A stretch of 64,000 nucleotides of DNA, taken from assembly GCA_013433145.1 (NCBI GenBank), contig CM024174.1, positions 9,766,336 through 9,830,335 on the forward strand, written 5' to 3'. Of this stretch, positions 12,992-25,350 are shown piece after piece (the first letter of the stretch is position 1; the number at the start of each line of letters is the position of its first letter). Origin of the DNA: Ascaris suum. Lineage: Eukaryota; Nematoda; Chromadorea; Rhabditida; Ascarididae. The notes beneath the pieces were generated by a model. It saw only the letters and a program-made list of their open reading frames with translations, was not told the origin of the DNA and ran no database searches. Made by a program: the position numbers and the translations under genes.

Positions 12992-15900
12992 GTTCGTCAT
13001 ATTTCATTTTACGAGGAATGTTTCGCATGATCACAACTTGGCTGATTTCGTCCTCATAGTCAATTGAACTGGTCATCTCCAACAATGGTTTCTGCATTCA
13101 TAGTCCGAAAATCTTTTGCATCGCAAGTGTGCACATCTCAAAACCTTCACTGCACGTAAATTAATCATTCATCATTCGCTTATTTTCGGTGCACAGTCGT
13201 TGCAGACCGGCGTTCTTGTGTTCCTACCTTGAAATACAACATGGAAAAGTTTCTTTGAGAAGCGCCGAAATCGGCGAACGGAGCTCCACTCGCTCTTTAC
13301 GTGTCTATTTTGAGCACATCGTAGGATCGATCTCGCTGTTCTTTTCATGAGTAGCTTTTTGGTAAATCGAGAGTTTCTCCGCTATTCATCTCTTGAGCGA
13401 AGAATTCGTGGGAGATTTTAGTCGCGGAGATAGAAAATTTTGCCTCTGCAGATAATTGTTCTATTCGTTTTGATAATGAAGAAAATGACTGCGAGAGCAC
13501 TTGAGGCACTATAGAGAGTGCTAATCCTCTTCCATCCCTCGCTGAACGAAGGCATTTGCAGCTCCACACAACACTGTTGTTTGTTGAACTTGTCGCGGCC
13601 GCATTCGCGGATCGCAAACAGTAGCCAATCTCCTAAATACGTGTTCTTAGATGGGGTTGTAGAATGGTGTCACATTTTCTCTGACTTCATGGCCGCTTAT
13701 TGGGAAGAGAGAGGGAGATATCGCCGATAAAATCTTTGTGATCCAATTTTCTTTTGGTCATCCTCTTCCATTTTTTGAGAGTACTTCCCTCGACCTTTGA
13801 AAAGATAAATTAGTAGACACAGTTAGTGTTTTCGCCATGCAGATCGTGCAGAATTCGTCGGATAGCTGGGCAGATTTATAAGTTATTGCTTCGTTTCGCA
13901 TAGAAAGATGTAGGAAGTCCATGAAACAGAGCATCAGCAGTCTTACAAACAGTTAAATGCTATGCTAGAATGCAACCTGAGGTATGCCGGATGTGCTACC
14001 TTAGTCGTGAGATTCTAGTTACGGAGAATATCGATCTTGAATGTGTCCTCAAAGTCGTGCACAGCAACTATAATTGAACATTTTTCGAACGGTGATTGAA
14101 TGGCTGTTAAGGCAATGTGAAGTGGAGTCACTTATCGCAACCGCACGCTTATTTTCGCCCTTTAAATGAGTAAACAGAAAACGCGGCTATAGTCGTTGTT
14201 TGGATGTGCCCTCGTCGCTCAACTAAAGCTTTATTGTTAGCGTTGCACCCTCATTACGAAATGCACTAATCGGCGCTCCGAAAAAACCGTAACGGAAAAT
14301 TTCTATGCACCAAAAACGGAAAATTGTTTCAAATGCAGTGATCAGGAAAATTATTTCCCGGAGAGACGAATTAGCTTTGGTAACCTCTGTATGCCGACAA
14401 ATCGCCCCCATACGCACTGTTCGTTTTAAAAATAGCAACTCAGAACTTTTAATATTTACGAGTAGAAAACAAAAGAAACAGATGAGTTCCATATAGAAAC
14501 AGATTCTTAGCAGGGCGTCGTTGGGAACGCCGTCTGAGATCCCCATTTGGTAAAGTCTAATCACTTTTGGATAATCAAGCGGTCAAAATTTCCCATTCCT
14601 GAACTTAATGCGAAGAAATTTTTGATGAATAAGCCATGACTATTCAATTATTCGTATGTTTCATGGCTGAACTGCAGTTATCCTCGTATTAAATCGTCTA
14701 AACAGTTCGTAGAAGTTCCTTCATGTAAAGCACCTAAACGTACACAATCAATGTTGGTGCAGCGTCAAATTACCTATGCCACAATCAGCATGAATTTTTG
14801 TATGTTTGAAAGTTCTGAAACAGTGCATCCAACAAGTCTGCTGCTGGTACAAATGGTCTGCTCGTGTGGGCATGAAAGCAATTAAATTTCTCAGTGAGCT
14901 ATCTTCTCATGTCGTTCTAATGAGACAACGAGTCGATGTGTGCATGTTTTGCCACACATTCACAAGTCTTAAAAATACTATGCGTTTTATCAAGCGACCC
15001 GCAATCTGCTAACTTCATGGAAGTGCGATCCACTTTTGTGATAGATTGGAAAACAAAGCGAATGCATCCACTTGAGTTACCACTCGTAATTTTTTGAATT
15101 CTCCAAAACTAGATTTTCAGTTCTAGAATTTGAGAACAGATTCCGAAGATCCTCACTGATCAATGCTAAGCACCAGCGGTATTTTTCTAAGATCACCCAA
15201 TCACGCTTCATTAGCATTTGCCTCCGCAAATTTTTCCATAACTATATTGTGGCAACGTCACTTCCTGTCCGGCAGTTTCGACTCATTAGCCATCATAGTA
15301 ACTGCTATAGGAAACTGACGTCTGTGATCGATGTATGATCGGTACCCAGGAACAACAACACCCTATGTGCGATTTCAATGCGGTGCAGCGTGTTCTCGAT
15401 GAGATATGTAATGCGTAAATAAAATTTTTGTAAAGCTCAAAAATGAGTACTTTATATGTGCTTCATTATTGTTTTTGGATGTTAGAATATGCGGTTCGGC
15501 ATGGGAGCTTTAATGCAAATGCTCACATGACGCCAGCTTTATTAGTATGCTGCGCGTTTGCTATTTAGGATTTTTTCCCGCTAGATTTACCTCCCGAAAT
15601 GGAAAACGTATCTAGCAAACGCTATAAACAATGCTGCTGGAACTTTGCGGCATAACTTACATGCAAAATGGGCATTGAAGATGATGGAAAAGGCTTTGCG
15701 TGACGTGTGTTTTTTGCATTAGAATTGTTATTCGACTTCTGGCCACAAAGTATTTGAGTGCGTGTCAGCACGCCGAACGCCATCAAGGCTTGGAAAGAAT
15801 TTTCGTTGTCGCACCATTTGTGTATCGCTTTGTTAATATTATAGACTTTTCATGCAAATATCGTCCTCTATTCTGTGAACGCGATATTAGCAACATTTTA

Positions 15901-18900
15901 GAGCCACCTGAGGATTTTCATTAATTGAAGTCCTTGCTCGGAGAAATCTCTCCTGCTTTTCCTTGCTGTGATTACATTTCTGTTTTCCTTGCCGTAGGTG
16001 TTGCCGTGAGATGATGCATCATTGGAACAGACTGCAGTATAACATTCTAACATCGAGCACATTCGCAGTTATCAACCGATGTTCAATTCTCTAAACGAGA
16101 AAAAGGAATGCGAACATAAGAACCCATAATCCCCAGGGTGATGAAATGGTGCATGGACAGCATCAGTGGTTGAAGTTTCTTGTTGTTACTGAGTCCGAGA
16201 TATATGAAAAACCTGGGGAAGGTTTCACATTTCTCATGCCTTGTCCAGTTCTTGAGCAGTGATAGCTGAGACCATTTCGGCCCTACATATAAGGGTATTC
16301 CGGTTGGACTGAGCATAGTTGAATTTCTCGTTGAATCGTATGTGTATGTGATGAGTGTATTCAGGAGCGCTCAGCCACCACAGCCGTTTTGCGAGCGAAG
16401 CGACAATGCTGTTCGGCGATTTCTTCGTCGTGTTGCCCACCTATCCTTCAGTCGCAGTCACAGTGCAACTGCTTACAACTGCAGTTGCAGGTTGGACCAT
16501 TTTTATCATTGTCTTCGTTTAATCTGCACAATTATTGTGCCACATTGTGACATACAGTTGAGCGAACTCATCACCATTGAAGCGTGTGAATAAGTAAACG
16601 AGTCCATACAACCTATTAGAAGAAAATGTAACTTGTTCCGCATCAACTGTTCAAATCAAAACAACTACTCAAAAACAGTAGTTTGCCCGACTGGAACAGT
16701 GGAAGACGAAGCATGAGAATAAGCTGTACGTATGATTTGTCATGAACATATGACGATACTGTATAAAAAATTGTAAATGGCTGCCTCCTGTTAGCAGAAT
16801 AGCAGAGCATTAACTCATAGAGTAATTATTGCTTATTTTGGCACTGTAAAATCTTTCCTATCGCTCTTTTGATTTCTGCACTCTTGAGAGTACGCTCCAA
16901 GGCAACATAAATGTCGATGCATTGGCTCGTTTTGCTGGTCCATCCGTTGTTTACCTCGCCTTAAATGGCAGCACACTACTACTTTGCTCTCAATTAAAAT
17001 TAGATTTTTTTTGTGACGTGATCCTCTGGTAGGTGTCTATTATAGAGACTGGTTTCTCCAACGACATGACGTTGCATTGCTGAAAGTAAAGCCCTTTAAT
17101 ACAAGCAATTCAGGTGCAACAATGCGACTGTGCAAATATCCAGCAAACGCAGTGTGGATGTGCACCAGTGATCTCACCTAGCTGTAACTGTCCAGCACTT
17201 CAGCAACAGTTCGCCATGTGTGGCTGCGGACCACTCACATATCAGGTTATAGTCTTTGCCATGTTACTTCAGTATATATTGTGGGCATATAAATGTATTG
17301 ACCCAAAAATGCACCTGATAAATTCTCGTCTATTATCAAGGTTCACCATCCTAGTCCCTATACACCTTGGTAAGGTTACATTTGCAAAATTGATGATGAC
17401 CACGTCGTGTCCGTAGGCACCTTTCAGTTCATTTATGTCTGCATGTTGTCTCACTGGTAGCTTTCGTTCGGGTATGGTTGAAGCCAGCGTTAATGAATTC
17501 GGTGAACTTATGTTATAGTTAGCCACTAGAGTATAAGTTTGTTACCTCACTCTTTCATGCACGTTGATCAGTCCACATCAAAGGAAGCGATCAGCAGTTT
17601 GAAGTGCGAGAAATTTGAATCTGTTTCACATTAGGCAGTCTTTCATTTCATGCCGGTCGTTTCACCAAGGAACGAAGCGTGGATTAGCTGCGAGCTTCAT
17701 TCGCAGTATTTCGTTATTAATGTATCTGTTTACTTTTTCAGCGCACAAAATAGTCAAAATACATATAGTAGCATGTCTGAAATGCATAAAACGATGACGC
17801 AAAAACAGTAAACAGGTAGAAAAAACATAGATCAACGGACTGAATTTCAAGGGAGAAGCAGGATAAAAAAAGGAGAGAGAAATCATCGCTGTAATGCTGA
17901 GATGAGTCTATCGAGGATTTGAAGATAGCTTGCACAGCCAGTGAGCTGTTAAAGGGATTCGCGAAAGCAAATATCATGCCGTCTGCCTTCGCATGATTCA
18001 CCAGAGAGTGCTGCAAGTGAGCGAAAATTAGGTCGGGATAAAAGAGAACATGGTACAAGGTAAACATGCGCTGAAGGAGTCCCCACCTACCTCCCCTGTT
18101 GTGAAAAAGGAGACGTTCTTTAAAGAGGGATTACTATCATCTAAGCAATAAAATTTCTACGGGTATTCATTTTGCTTAGAATGGCTATTCATTTTAAGTC
18201 GACAGAACATTTTCCCTTTACTGTAAGGATGGAAATTTTCATGTCACTTTCAATAAAACACTCGATTTTCTTCCTTTTCGCCCGGGGAAAAGGAATACGA
18301 AAATTGTCAACTCTTATTTCGATTCCAACACAGCAGAAATGGCTAAAAATTTTTCCGCTTTGCTCAGCAGCTGAAAATTTTCGAATTTCTTGCAAATATT
18401 TCAACAAAGGTTTGGCTATTCGCGGATCCCAAGTGCTAACTCTGCCTAAACAGTATTCAACGGCTTGTAAATTCAGAGTTCGAATCACTTGTCAGTTTAT
18501 CCGTTCGACGTAGGGAAGATTTCCGCCTTCATATGCGCGAGAACCCCAATCTCAGCTCTTTTACGTCTTTCATTTTGCGATGATCCACGCATTCTCGCAT
18601 TAGATTCTCATAAACGATTGCCTTTCAGAAATTAAAAAAATCATGCACTCGTACAAAAATCTTAGTTTCTGCCCGCTCCTAAGTTCTAAATTCAGGGTAT
18701 GGTGTAAAATTCGGAGAGAGCGCCAAACCTCAATTGTTTATGTACACACACATGACTTCATGGTTCCCATTTCGTTTCACACTAGATCCAAGAAAATTGT
18801 CGAGCAGCTTCACCGAGAGTCTAGTAAACTGAAGTGAAGGCAAAAGCATAGATCCATAGCAACCTTTCCGCAGTTCGGTCGGTGAAACGTTAGATTACGA

Positions 18901-21900
18901 TGCAGATGAAGTTGCAGTAGCATTAACAAGTCGCAAAACAGCAGTTTCACCTGGGTGCGTTTATTTATATGTTTGTCTGTTTTCTGCTTTAAAAGGGATG
19001 AAAGTAATGAATTTAGCGTGCATATTCATATTTTGATCGTCCGGAAACATTTGTGTGCAACTTATTTTGCTTTGCCAATGGCTGGTGGTCATGCAGGCAT
19101 TTGGTCTTGACCGAGAACTGTGGGAAATCGTATCATGTCACATCACTCAGCACTCTTTTCCACACGTTTTCGATCCTTCTGGCCGCTTGATGGGCCTCCT
19201 TGAACGCTGATTCGCGATGAAAAATAACCTTTTAATTGGCCGCTACTTCTGGTATTATAGACTTTGCGCATCCTTGACTGTCTAAGTTTCACAAATGAAA
19301 ACGTACTTGCGTCCAATCGCTTGAAGCAAACCTTGGCACGCTCAATCCGGCAGGCTCGAGTAACTTGTTGAACTTCAGGATGTCAACAAATGCTTCAAAT
19401 ACGAACATGCCAGTTTGCGTAATCGGACCAGTTCAGCTAGCTATTATCTCCGCATGTCAACTTTTCTTCCTCAGTATCTTCCTTATTTTTACCTACGTCC
19501 GATCATTGACTGCCATCGGTTGAGAGTGTCAAAGCATTTTCAGTTGTTTGAAAGGAAGAAGCTGAGTCACGAGAAAAATGAACAAGCATCTTATAGGCTT
19601 CATGTGCCAGTTGTCAGCAACAACAAGTGCAGTGTATCGCAGCTTGCATGCCCGAATGTTTGCCGCAGTGCATACAACAGCAACAAGCAATCATTGTCGC
19701 CGCACCACAGCAACAACAACAAGTAAGTCTTGAAAGTGTTATTTCGAAACGAAATTAGCACGCCGGAAATACTTATATTATTCAATATTTCATGTGAACT
19801 GAACTATTTTTTCGGTGAAGGAAGGGAATGTATTTTGTCTCCTCTGAAAAACTTCGTTTATTGGACATTCATTTCATAGAAAATGACATCTTCATCTGTT
19901 TTAGCTCCCTTCATAAAATTTTTATTCCTGGTCCCGCGGTGATGGAAACAAGCAACGTTTGAGCTGGGCTCGATGCGCATTGTTTAAATGAATGCGCGCA
20001 CTATTCTTGATCGTTTTATACGTGTGGGTTGAATCGAACGATTTTGCGCATTTTTTGAAGCACCAGAGAAGATTTCAGCACGAATTTTCATCGGAATATC
20101 GTGTTATGCTTCGAAAATGATGTATTCTTCTTTCAAATGCAAAAACATTTCAGTGCATACCAGTGTGCATGCCGACGTGCTCCGCACAATGCCTGCAGCA
20201 ACAGCAGCAACAAATTATCGTCGTCGAGCAGCCACAGCCACAAATCCAGCAACAGTGTATTCCTGTTTGCATGCCCGCATGCTTACCGCAATGTATTCAA
20301 CAGGCCTGCGCAGTATCCTGTCAACCGATCTGTCCGCAACAATGTGTGCCTCAACAACAACCAGTAGTCGTCGTACAACCACAGCCTCAACCTTCAATCA
20401 TAGCGCAACCCACAATTTTGCCCCAACCCGTTTTGCAACCACAACCAGAGTGTGTGCTTGTTTGCATGCCCGCGTGCCAGCCACAGTGCATTCAACAGGC
20501 TTGTGCTCCAGCCTGCCAACCAATGTGCACACAGCAATGCGTTCAGCAACAACAAGCTCAAGTTGTACTAGTAGCTCAACAGCAGCCACAGCAATGTGCA
20601 GCTGCCTGCATGCCTTCTTGTCGTCCAGTGTGTGTCCAGCAGCAGCAACAGCAGGTTGTTGTTGTCCCGCAACAACCCATATTGCCACGACCGCAACCAC
20701 AAGTTGTCGTTGTACCACAACAACAGCAACAACAATGCGTGCTACAATGCATGCCTCTATGCCAGCCGCAATGCGTTCAACAGGCTTGCATCGCCGCATG
20801 TCAGCCGATGTGTCAGCCACAGTGCGTGCAACAACAACAAGCTCAAGTGGTTGTCGTGCAAGAGACTCCAAAGCCGCCTCAACAACAATGCGTCGCCGTC
20901 TGCTTGCCAGCCTGTGCACCACAATGTCTTCAGCAGCAGCAAATTTGCCAGTTAACGTGCCAAGCGAGTTGTCAGACTTCATGCAACAACAACGTACAAT
21001 GCGTTGAAGTTTGTCTGCCATCATGTGAGCAGGCCTGTTTGAAGCAACAGTTGCAACAAGGAGTTGTCGTAGTGCAACAGCAGTCACCCCTGCCAACACA
21101 ACAAGCGGTCGTTGTTGTGCAAGAGCAACAACAACCGCAGTGTACCGCATTATGCCAGCCGGCCTGTAGCGCACAGTGCCTACGGCAGCAACAACTCTGT
21201 GTAGGCGCATGCCAGCCAAGTTGTCAGAGCTCATGCAGTTCCGCTGTACAGTGCGTGCAATCTTGCCAGCCAAGTTGTGAGCTAGCGTGTATGCAACAAT
21301 CTCAGCCCGTTGTGGTTGTACCACAACAACTACAACCGCAGTGTCCAATAGTGTGTCAACCAGCATGTCAGGCGAGCTGTGTGCAGCAGCAACTTGTATG
21401 TATAGAAGCATGTCAGCCTAGTTGCATGAGCTCTTGCGCTTCCAGTGTTCCTTGCGTGCAGTCATGCCAGACAAGTTGCCAGCAGTCGTGCGCTCAACAG
21501 CAGATCCCGCTTGCTGTCGGTGTTCAACAACAACTCCCGATTGCCGTCGGTGTTCAACAACAACTCCCCGTTACCGTCCTACCGCAACAACCGCAAGCCA
21601 ACTGTGGCATCAGCTGTCAGGTAGACCCTGTATTTTGCATGTTCATTGCTTGACCTACCAGCATCTTCGATGTTCGAAGCCGTTGCAGGGCCCTTTTTTG
21701 AGTGAGACACCATGCATTAGAGCAAGGTGTCAAATTCCAGTCTTTCTTCTGCAAGTTTTTTCCAAGAATGAACTATGTTGGCGTTAAGTTTTGTCCGACT
21801 TCTGCGTCACCTACTGAGACTTATTGAGGCTGCGAAACCCGGAAGCCAGTTTTGTTCTAGAGTCGATTACATTGCAGCTGGAAATGATTTTTCGCCTAAG

Positions 21901-22934
21901 GACTTATGGAACCAGCTAGTTTAATAAAACAGCGCGTTAATGGATTCATGTCACTTTTCACGTGCTTTTGCACATCGGCCTTGCACTAAGTGAATGGACG
22001 CATGCATGTATATGTGCTCCTGTTTGTTCCGATGGTTCAACCGGTGACCCATTGAAACTGAAGTCACTAAGGTTGTCGGGTACACTTCAAACTATTGGAA
22101 CAGGAAAGCCCATAAGAACCATGTCTTGTGATATGTCGTTAGAGCGTGAAAATATGCAACTGGTTAAAACGTTTTTGCTACAATTGCCCACGGAATTTGA
22201 TGTAACACGTTGGATGTAACAATGTCTCATGCCTTTGATTTGCGCGTTCAGCCAACGTCCGCACAGTTATTTGCTCGGGCAGCTGCCAGCAGGATTACCG
22301 TGTTAAATTAGTCTCCTTATCACCGCAGGTTTGCAACCTCCCCTCCCCCATCCTTCTTCACCCTTCTCACCTCCCCACACGAATACGTCGCTTTCCATAA
22401 GTCCATACTGATTCACCTCAGCATGCGATTTAGGCAGGGACGTCAGCTAAACTGAACTGATATTCTTGCTTGCTTAATGCGCAGTAAAAAACTGAAAAAT
22501 AGACGCCTTCGGGCACCTTCTGCACATTCGGATAGATAACGGTGCGCGGAAACCGTCCTGGATTGCTCCCTTTGCAGACTTTGGCGGGCTCCGCAAATTT
22601 CGCTTTTACGACGTAATTTCTGGAAAACGATTGCATATTGTCGATGCTCATGATGCTCACTCTCACAGCATGAAGGCTTCACTTTATGTGTTTACAGGCC
22701 ACGTCGCCCGTGCAGTGCGTGGCGCAATGCCAACCGTCGTGTCAGCCGTCGTGCATCTTGCAACAGTCAAACTTGATCAACCAACAGCCACCGGCTATTG
22801 TTACATGCTCACCTCTTGCTACGTCAGGTGGTGTGCCATCTTCCGGTAACTGCATCTGTTCTTCAGGTTATATGCAATGTATGCAAGGTGCATGCTGCCT
22901 CCGTAAACGTCATCGAGCTGCTAGAAAAGCATGA
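12932..22934 (+). CDS. Secreted Gln/Cys-rich repeat protein, ABU/PQN-like (whole gene, six exons)
   Basis: Six exons (12932-12991, 16365-16490, 17114-17245, 19618-19722, 20154-21620, 22698-22934) all join in phase 0 and encode about 708 residues. Order along the protein: signal peptide (1-18), a short segment ending in the basic site RAKR (about residue 33), a CxC-repeat region (about 34-106), about 19 modules of C-x3-C-x3-C-x3-C separated by poly-Gln and Val-rich linkers (about 107-645), and a C-terminal Cys knot followed by a basic tail. Known: nematode ABU/PQN (APPG) proteins are secreted, Gln- and Cys-rich, and linked to the pharyngeal cuticle and to ER stress. The assignment rests on composition and Cys spacing. 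Inferred: an extracellular matrix protein cross-linked by disulfides. Introns total about 8 kb. No AATAAA was found within 500 bases after the stop. A different extracellular Cys-repeat family is possible. Confidence 0.8.
12992..16364 (+). other. Intron 1 of the Gln/Cys-rich gene
   Basis: A 3.4 kb AT-rich intron. No Gln/Cys-rich phase-0 exon was found in it. One open stretch with splice-like borders (about 13914-13980) reads EVHETEHQQSYKQ but ends in phase 2 and would break the gene's frame. Nothing else is recognisable. Confidence 0.5.
16365..16490 (+). CDS. Exon 2: RAKR site and first CxC repeat of the Gln/Cys-rich protein
   Basis: Bounded by acceptor gtgtattcag and donor CAG|gttgga, 42 codons, phase 0 at both ends. 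The peptide holds a furin-like basic site, Arg-Ala-Lys-Arg (codons 10-13), followed by Cys-Cys pairs and a Gln-rich QSQCNCLQLQLQ end that runs straight into the similar VQQCDC start of the next exon. That continuity of style is the main reason for accepting this exon. An internal acceptor at 16451 would give a shorter exon in the same frame (13 codons) lacking the RAKR site, so alternative acceptor use is possible. Confidence 0.7.
17114..17245 (+). CDS. Exon 3: CxC-repeat region of the Gln/Cys-rich protein
   Basis: Acceptor caattcag, donor CAG|gttata, 44 codons, phase 0 at both ends. The peptide carries four CxC units (CDC, CGC, CNC, CGC) spaced by 7 to 10 residues rich in Gln, Ala and Pro. 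This spacing differs from the C-x3-C modules of the later exons, so the protein has two different cysteine patterns. The open frame runs on into the intron for about 56 codons without Cys/Gln character, which supports the donor chosen. Confidence 0.75.
17246..19617 (+). other. Intron 3 of the Gln/Cys-rich gene
   Basis: A 2.4 kb stretch without a phase-0 Cys/Gln exon. It contains ordinary AT-rich sequence and random open frames on both strands. Confidence 0.5.
19618..19722 (+). CDS. Exon 4: first C-x3-C module of the Gln/Cys-rich protein
   Basis: Thirty-five codons between acceptor ccagttgtcag and the strong donor CAA|gtaagt, phase 0. It encodes one module, CIAACMPECLPQC, flanked by QQQ and an AIIVAAPQQQQQ linker. 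The acceptor has a weak pyrimidine tract; an alternative at 19597 (ttatag) would add seven codons containing two more Cys in the same frame. A longer open frame over this stretch (19415-19726) is a shadow: it ends in the donor and lacks the repeat pattern. Confidence 0.7.
20154..21620 (+). CDS. Exon 5: main repeat block of the Gln/Cys-rich protein
   Basis: A single 1467-base exon of 489 codons between acceptor aaacatttcag and donor CAG|gtagac. It holds about 17 modules of C-x3-C-x3-C-x3-C, often paired (CMPACLPQCIQQAC) in the first half and grouped in threes in the second half (with LQQQQ and NNNVQ or SSAVQ spacers). Modules are separated by linkers of the form QQQxVVVVxQ. Near the end (about 21505-21570) a short tandem repeat of VGVQQQLP occurs. 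Reading past the donor reaches a stop after eleven more codons, so an unspliced form ending at 21653 is possible, but the next exon matches in both phase and style. The CAA/CAG/TGC richness opens long false frames on both strands. Confidence 0.88.
22698..22934 (+). CDS. Exon 6: C-terminal end of the Gln/Cys-rich protein
   Basis: Acceptor gtgtttacag, phase 0, 78 codons and a TGA. It begins with a last C-x3-C module (CVAQCQPSCQPSC), passes through a Gln/Pro linker, then a compact different Cys region with the order C-x-C-x5-C-x2-C-x4-CC (around CICSSGYMQCMQGACC), and ends with the basic RKRHRAARKA. The last Cys cluster resembles the C-terminal part of EB/EGF-like modules. The basic tail could be a processing site. 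No canonical AATAAA follows closely. Confidence 0.8.
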   Translation, partial: ATSPVQCVAQCQPSCQPSCILQQSNLINQQPPAIVTCSPLATSGGVPSSGNCICSSGYMQCMQGACCLRKRHRAARKA

Positions 22935-24884
22935 AAATCGTTGGCCTACCAAAAAAGAAAATGCTCACTTCACAAATTAGTGATGTTCCGACAGGTTTCA
23001 CCGCCAAGAAGAGGCAAAGTCTGAGGCAGCAGTTCTACTGATCCTGGGATGTGGAGAAAAGATGGAACTATAGAAAGGCTGAGGAGGAATGACCAAATAT
23101 TGTTGAACTAAGTTTAGCTGACTTTCTCCTAATATTGCCTTTTAACTAGTGTTACCTAAGGTGAAACCTTTGGAAGTCATACATTGAGCGCAAAGAAATT
23201 GAATTTTGTTTGTGTTATAACAGAACTCAATTGTTTGTATAATAGAACTCAATGAATGTTTTATGGTGCGATGCTCTGTGGTCTGTTCATTTATTTGCTT
23301 CAATTATTATTTGTATCTGTGTTCTTTTGTTGGAAGTTTGTATAGCGAAATTGCTGCGCGATGATAAACTGCATTGGTTGAAATATAAAGAGATTCTTAA
23401 GACGTCATCTGCTTATCGACTATACACACCAATTGATAAACGGTGAAAATTTTCAAAGAAACCATAGAGGATACAAAGATATGATCATCACAGAAATGTG
23501 CCGATAATGAACGTTCGTTTTGCATCTTTTCTTTAAAGGAGCAGTTACAAGGAGTCGTAAATGGAAAACAAGTTTGATGATGTCGCATAAGTGTGAACAA
23601 TTACATTAAAACAATATATAGTGTTCTGCAAATCGATGGTAACCGCTGTCACCAATGATGTTCTTTACTTTGCAATTCTCTCCGCAAATACGCAACCCTC
23701 CCTGCCGATGTGAGACGGGAAAACATTTGTGTGCATAGCGGAGAGGAAGCAAATTCCAGAAAAAAAAATGCAATAGTGTTAAGGACAATGGATCTTTTGG
23801 TTATGAACAAGGCATGAAGGTTGCAACCTCGTGATTTCCGCTCTGTACTTCTCGCTGTGACGATCGCCGCACAAACATATCTCAGATATCCGGAGTCAGT
23901 GTCGTTGTTGAGCTGATAATCCACAAGTTTCAGAGACTGCATCTCTCTATTCCTCCTTTCTTTTTCTTTTGCTATGAGCAGTCCTCAGCTTCTGTTCACG
24001 GAGAGGTTTTACAGGAAACCACTCAGATTTCTCATGCTGTGCTCAGCACACATTAAAAGTTAAAGGTTGCCTTACAATTTAGTGGGCAGCTATGTTATTT
24101 GCACGGTTAATATAACGAGTGTTTGAACACTCGTGGTCATATTTCTACTTTTGCTGTCTGCTTTTCCATTCGCTGTTGTTATCGTTTCCTTTGGCACCTC
24201 AGCAGATGGCTCAGATCATCAATTTTCTCGAAGTATCTTTGAATATCACTATCCCCACCACTATCTTCACCTAATTCATCTTACCAACTGCTCTGCAATG
24301 GAGTTGCTTGAGAGCAGTGCAATTTATTAAATGGCTCATGACTTGAGCAGCTTGTGTACTTTGGAAATGGACCAAATTCGCACGCTTATGAAATTATTTT
24401 CCGGCGCAACTTCAATTCGCTGTCTGCTCACTCAGTGGGTTCCCTCTGGGCAAATTTGGTCCAAACACTTTTCCGGAAATTGAGTGAATTCTCCGTCCAC
24501 AAGCAATTCGTGACCACAATTGGTATGAATGCCTGCATATGAAAACGACGTAGAGAAGATTTAGCACAATGGCCAATTTTCTGCGAAATTTCTAGGTGCC
24601 CTTCAATCGCTCAAACCCGCCAGTTCCCAAATCCGAGCACACTGCCCAAACCCGCTAAACGGTGAACTGGAGTGAATCTATGAAAAACAGTTGAGATGTA
24701 TGTGCTCCAAATCGCCAAGAGATTCCAGAAAAGACTTTTTGCTTCTAATTCCCATAATTTTGCTGTCAAATGGCGAAAGTGAATGAGCTGATCACAGATA
24801 CGTGCAAATGGAGCAGTTTCTTTACAAATACAGCAGAATGGCTGTAGGCAACGCTTGGACCGGCTCAGCGGCAATTTGCTTCGC

Positions 24885-25350
24885 TCAGTCGAGCATTTGA
24901 AAGCCTCTCAAATGGTGCCTGACCGGTGCAGATTCGCTTCCCACACAACCCCGACTCCATGACCGAAAAACATGCTTATCTCTGTTTTTGCTGTTTTGGA
25001 GTCTTGGATTTGGCTCGCTTCGAAAAGCCATTGCTTCTGATGAATTTTTGGGCATCAGTTCTGATAAAATCGCAATAACTTCACTTTGGTGGTGCGTGGC
25101 AAAATCGCTCCTGCAATTGTCCAGATATGCTATTCCAAAAGTCGGCATTTTTTCTTCGCAAGGATCATGAACTGCATGCTTGGAGAATATCGCCTCAGGC
25201 GAAGCGGTTAAGCTCACCAGCCCAATTTTCAGAGCGCTCCTGCACCCAACTGTTGTTGGGATGTCCGGGCATGTTTCTATAATAGTCCGATCGTTGACGA
25301 TTGCGATGCGACCCGTGGTTGGCGAGCGCCCTCCAACTTTGTTTCATTCT
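24885..25350 (-). CDS. Long open segment, unknown (possible further exons of the 26 kb minus gene)
   Basis: About 155 codons are open on the minus strand, reading GRIAIVNDRTIIETCPDIP and later EKMPTFGIAYLDNCRSDF, to a stop at 24885. A gtgagc donor occurs inside (at 25216). The plus strand is open over the same bases (25180-25617), so the coding strand is uncertain. Confidence 0.22.

Noticed and set aside
13914..13980. Exon-like EVHETEHQQSYKQ in intron 1
   Set aside because: Weak acceptor and phase 2 end; incompatible with the gene around it and no other partner found.
14818..14891. CIQQVCCWYKW stretch in intron 1
   Set aside because: Cys/Gln-like but the acceptor is poor and the phases (0 to 1) do not fit.
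20398..21411. 337-codon minus frame and 296-codon second plus frame (20117-21007) over the repeat exon
   Set aside because: CAA/CAG and TGC repeats remove stops from all frames. Only the 20154-21620 frame has the Cys periodicity and phase-matched splice sites.
22252..22328. Possible extra exon of the Gln/Cys gene (VICSGSCQQDY)
   Set aside because: It has a CxxxC and QQ, but its 77 bases would break the phase-0 joint between exons 5 and 6.
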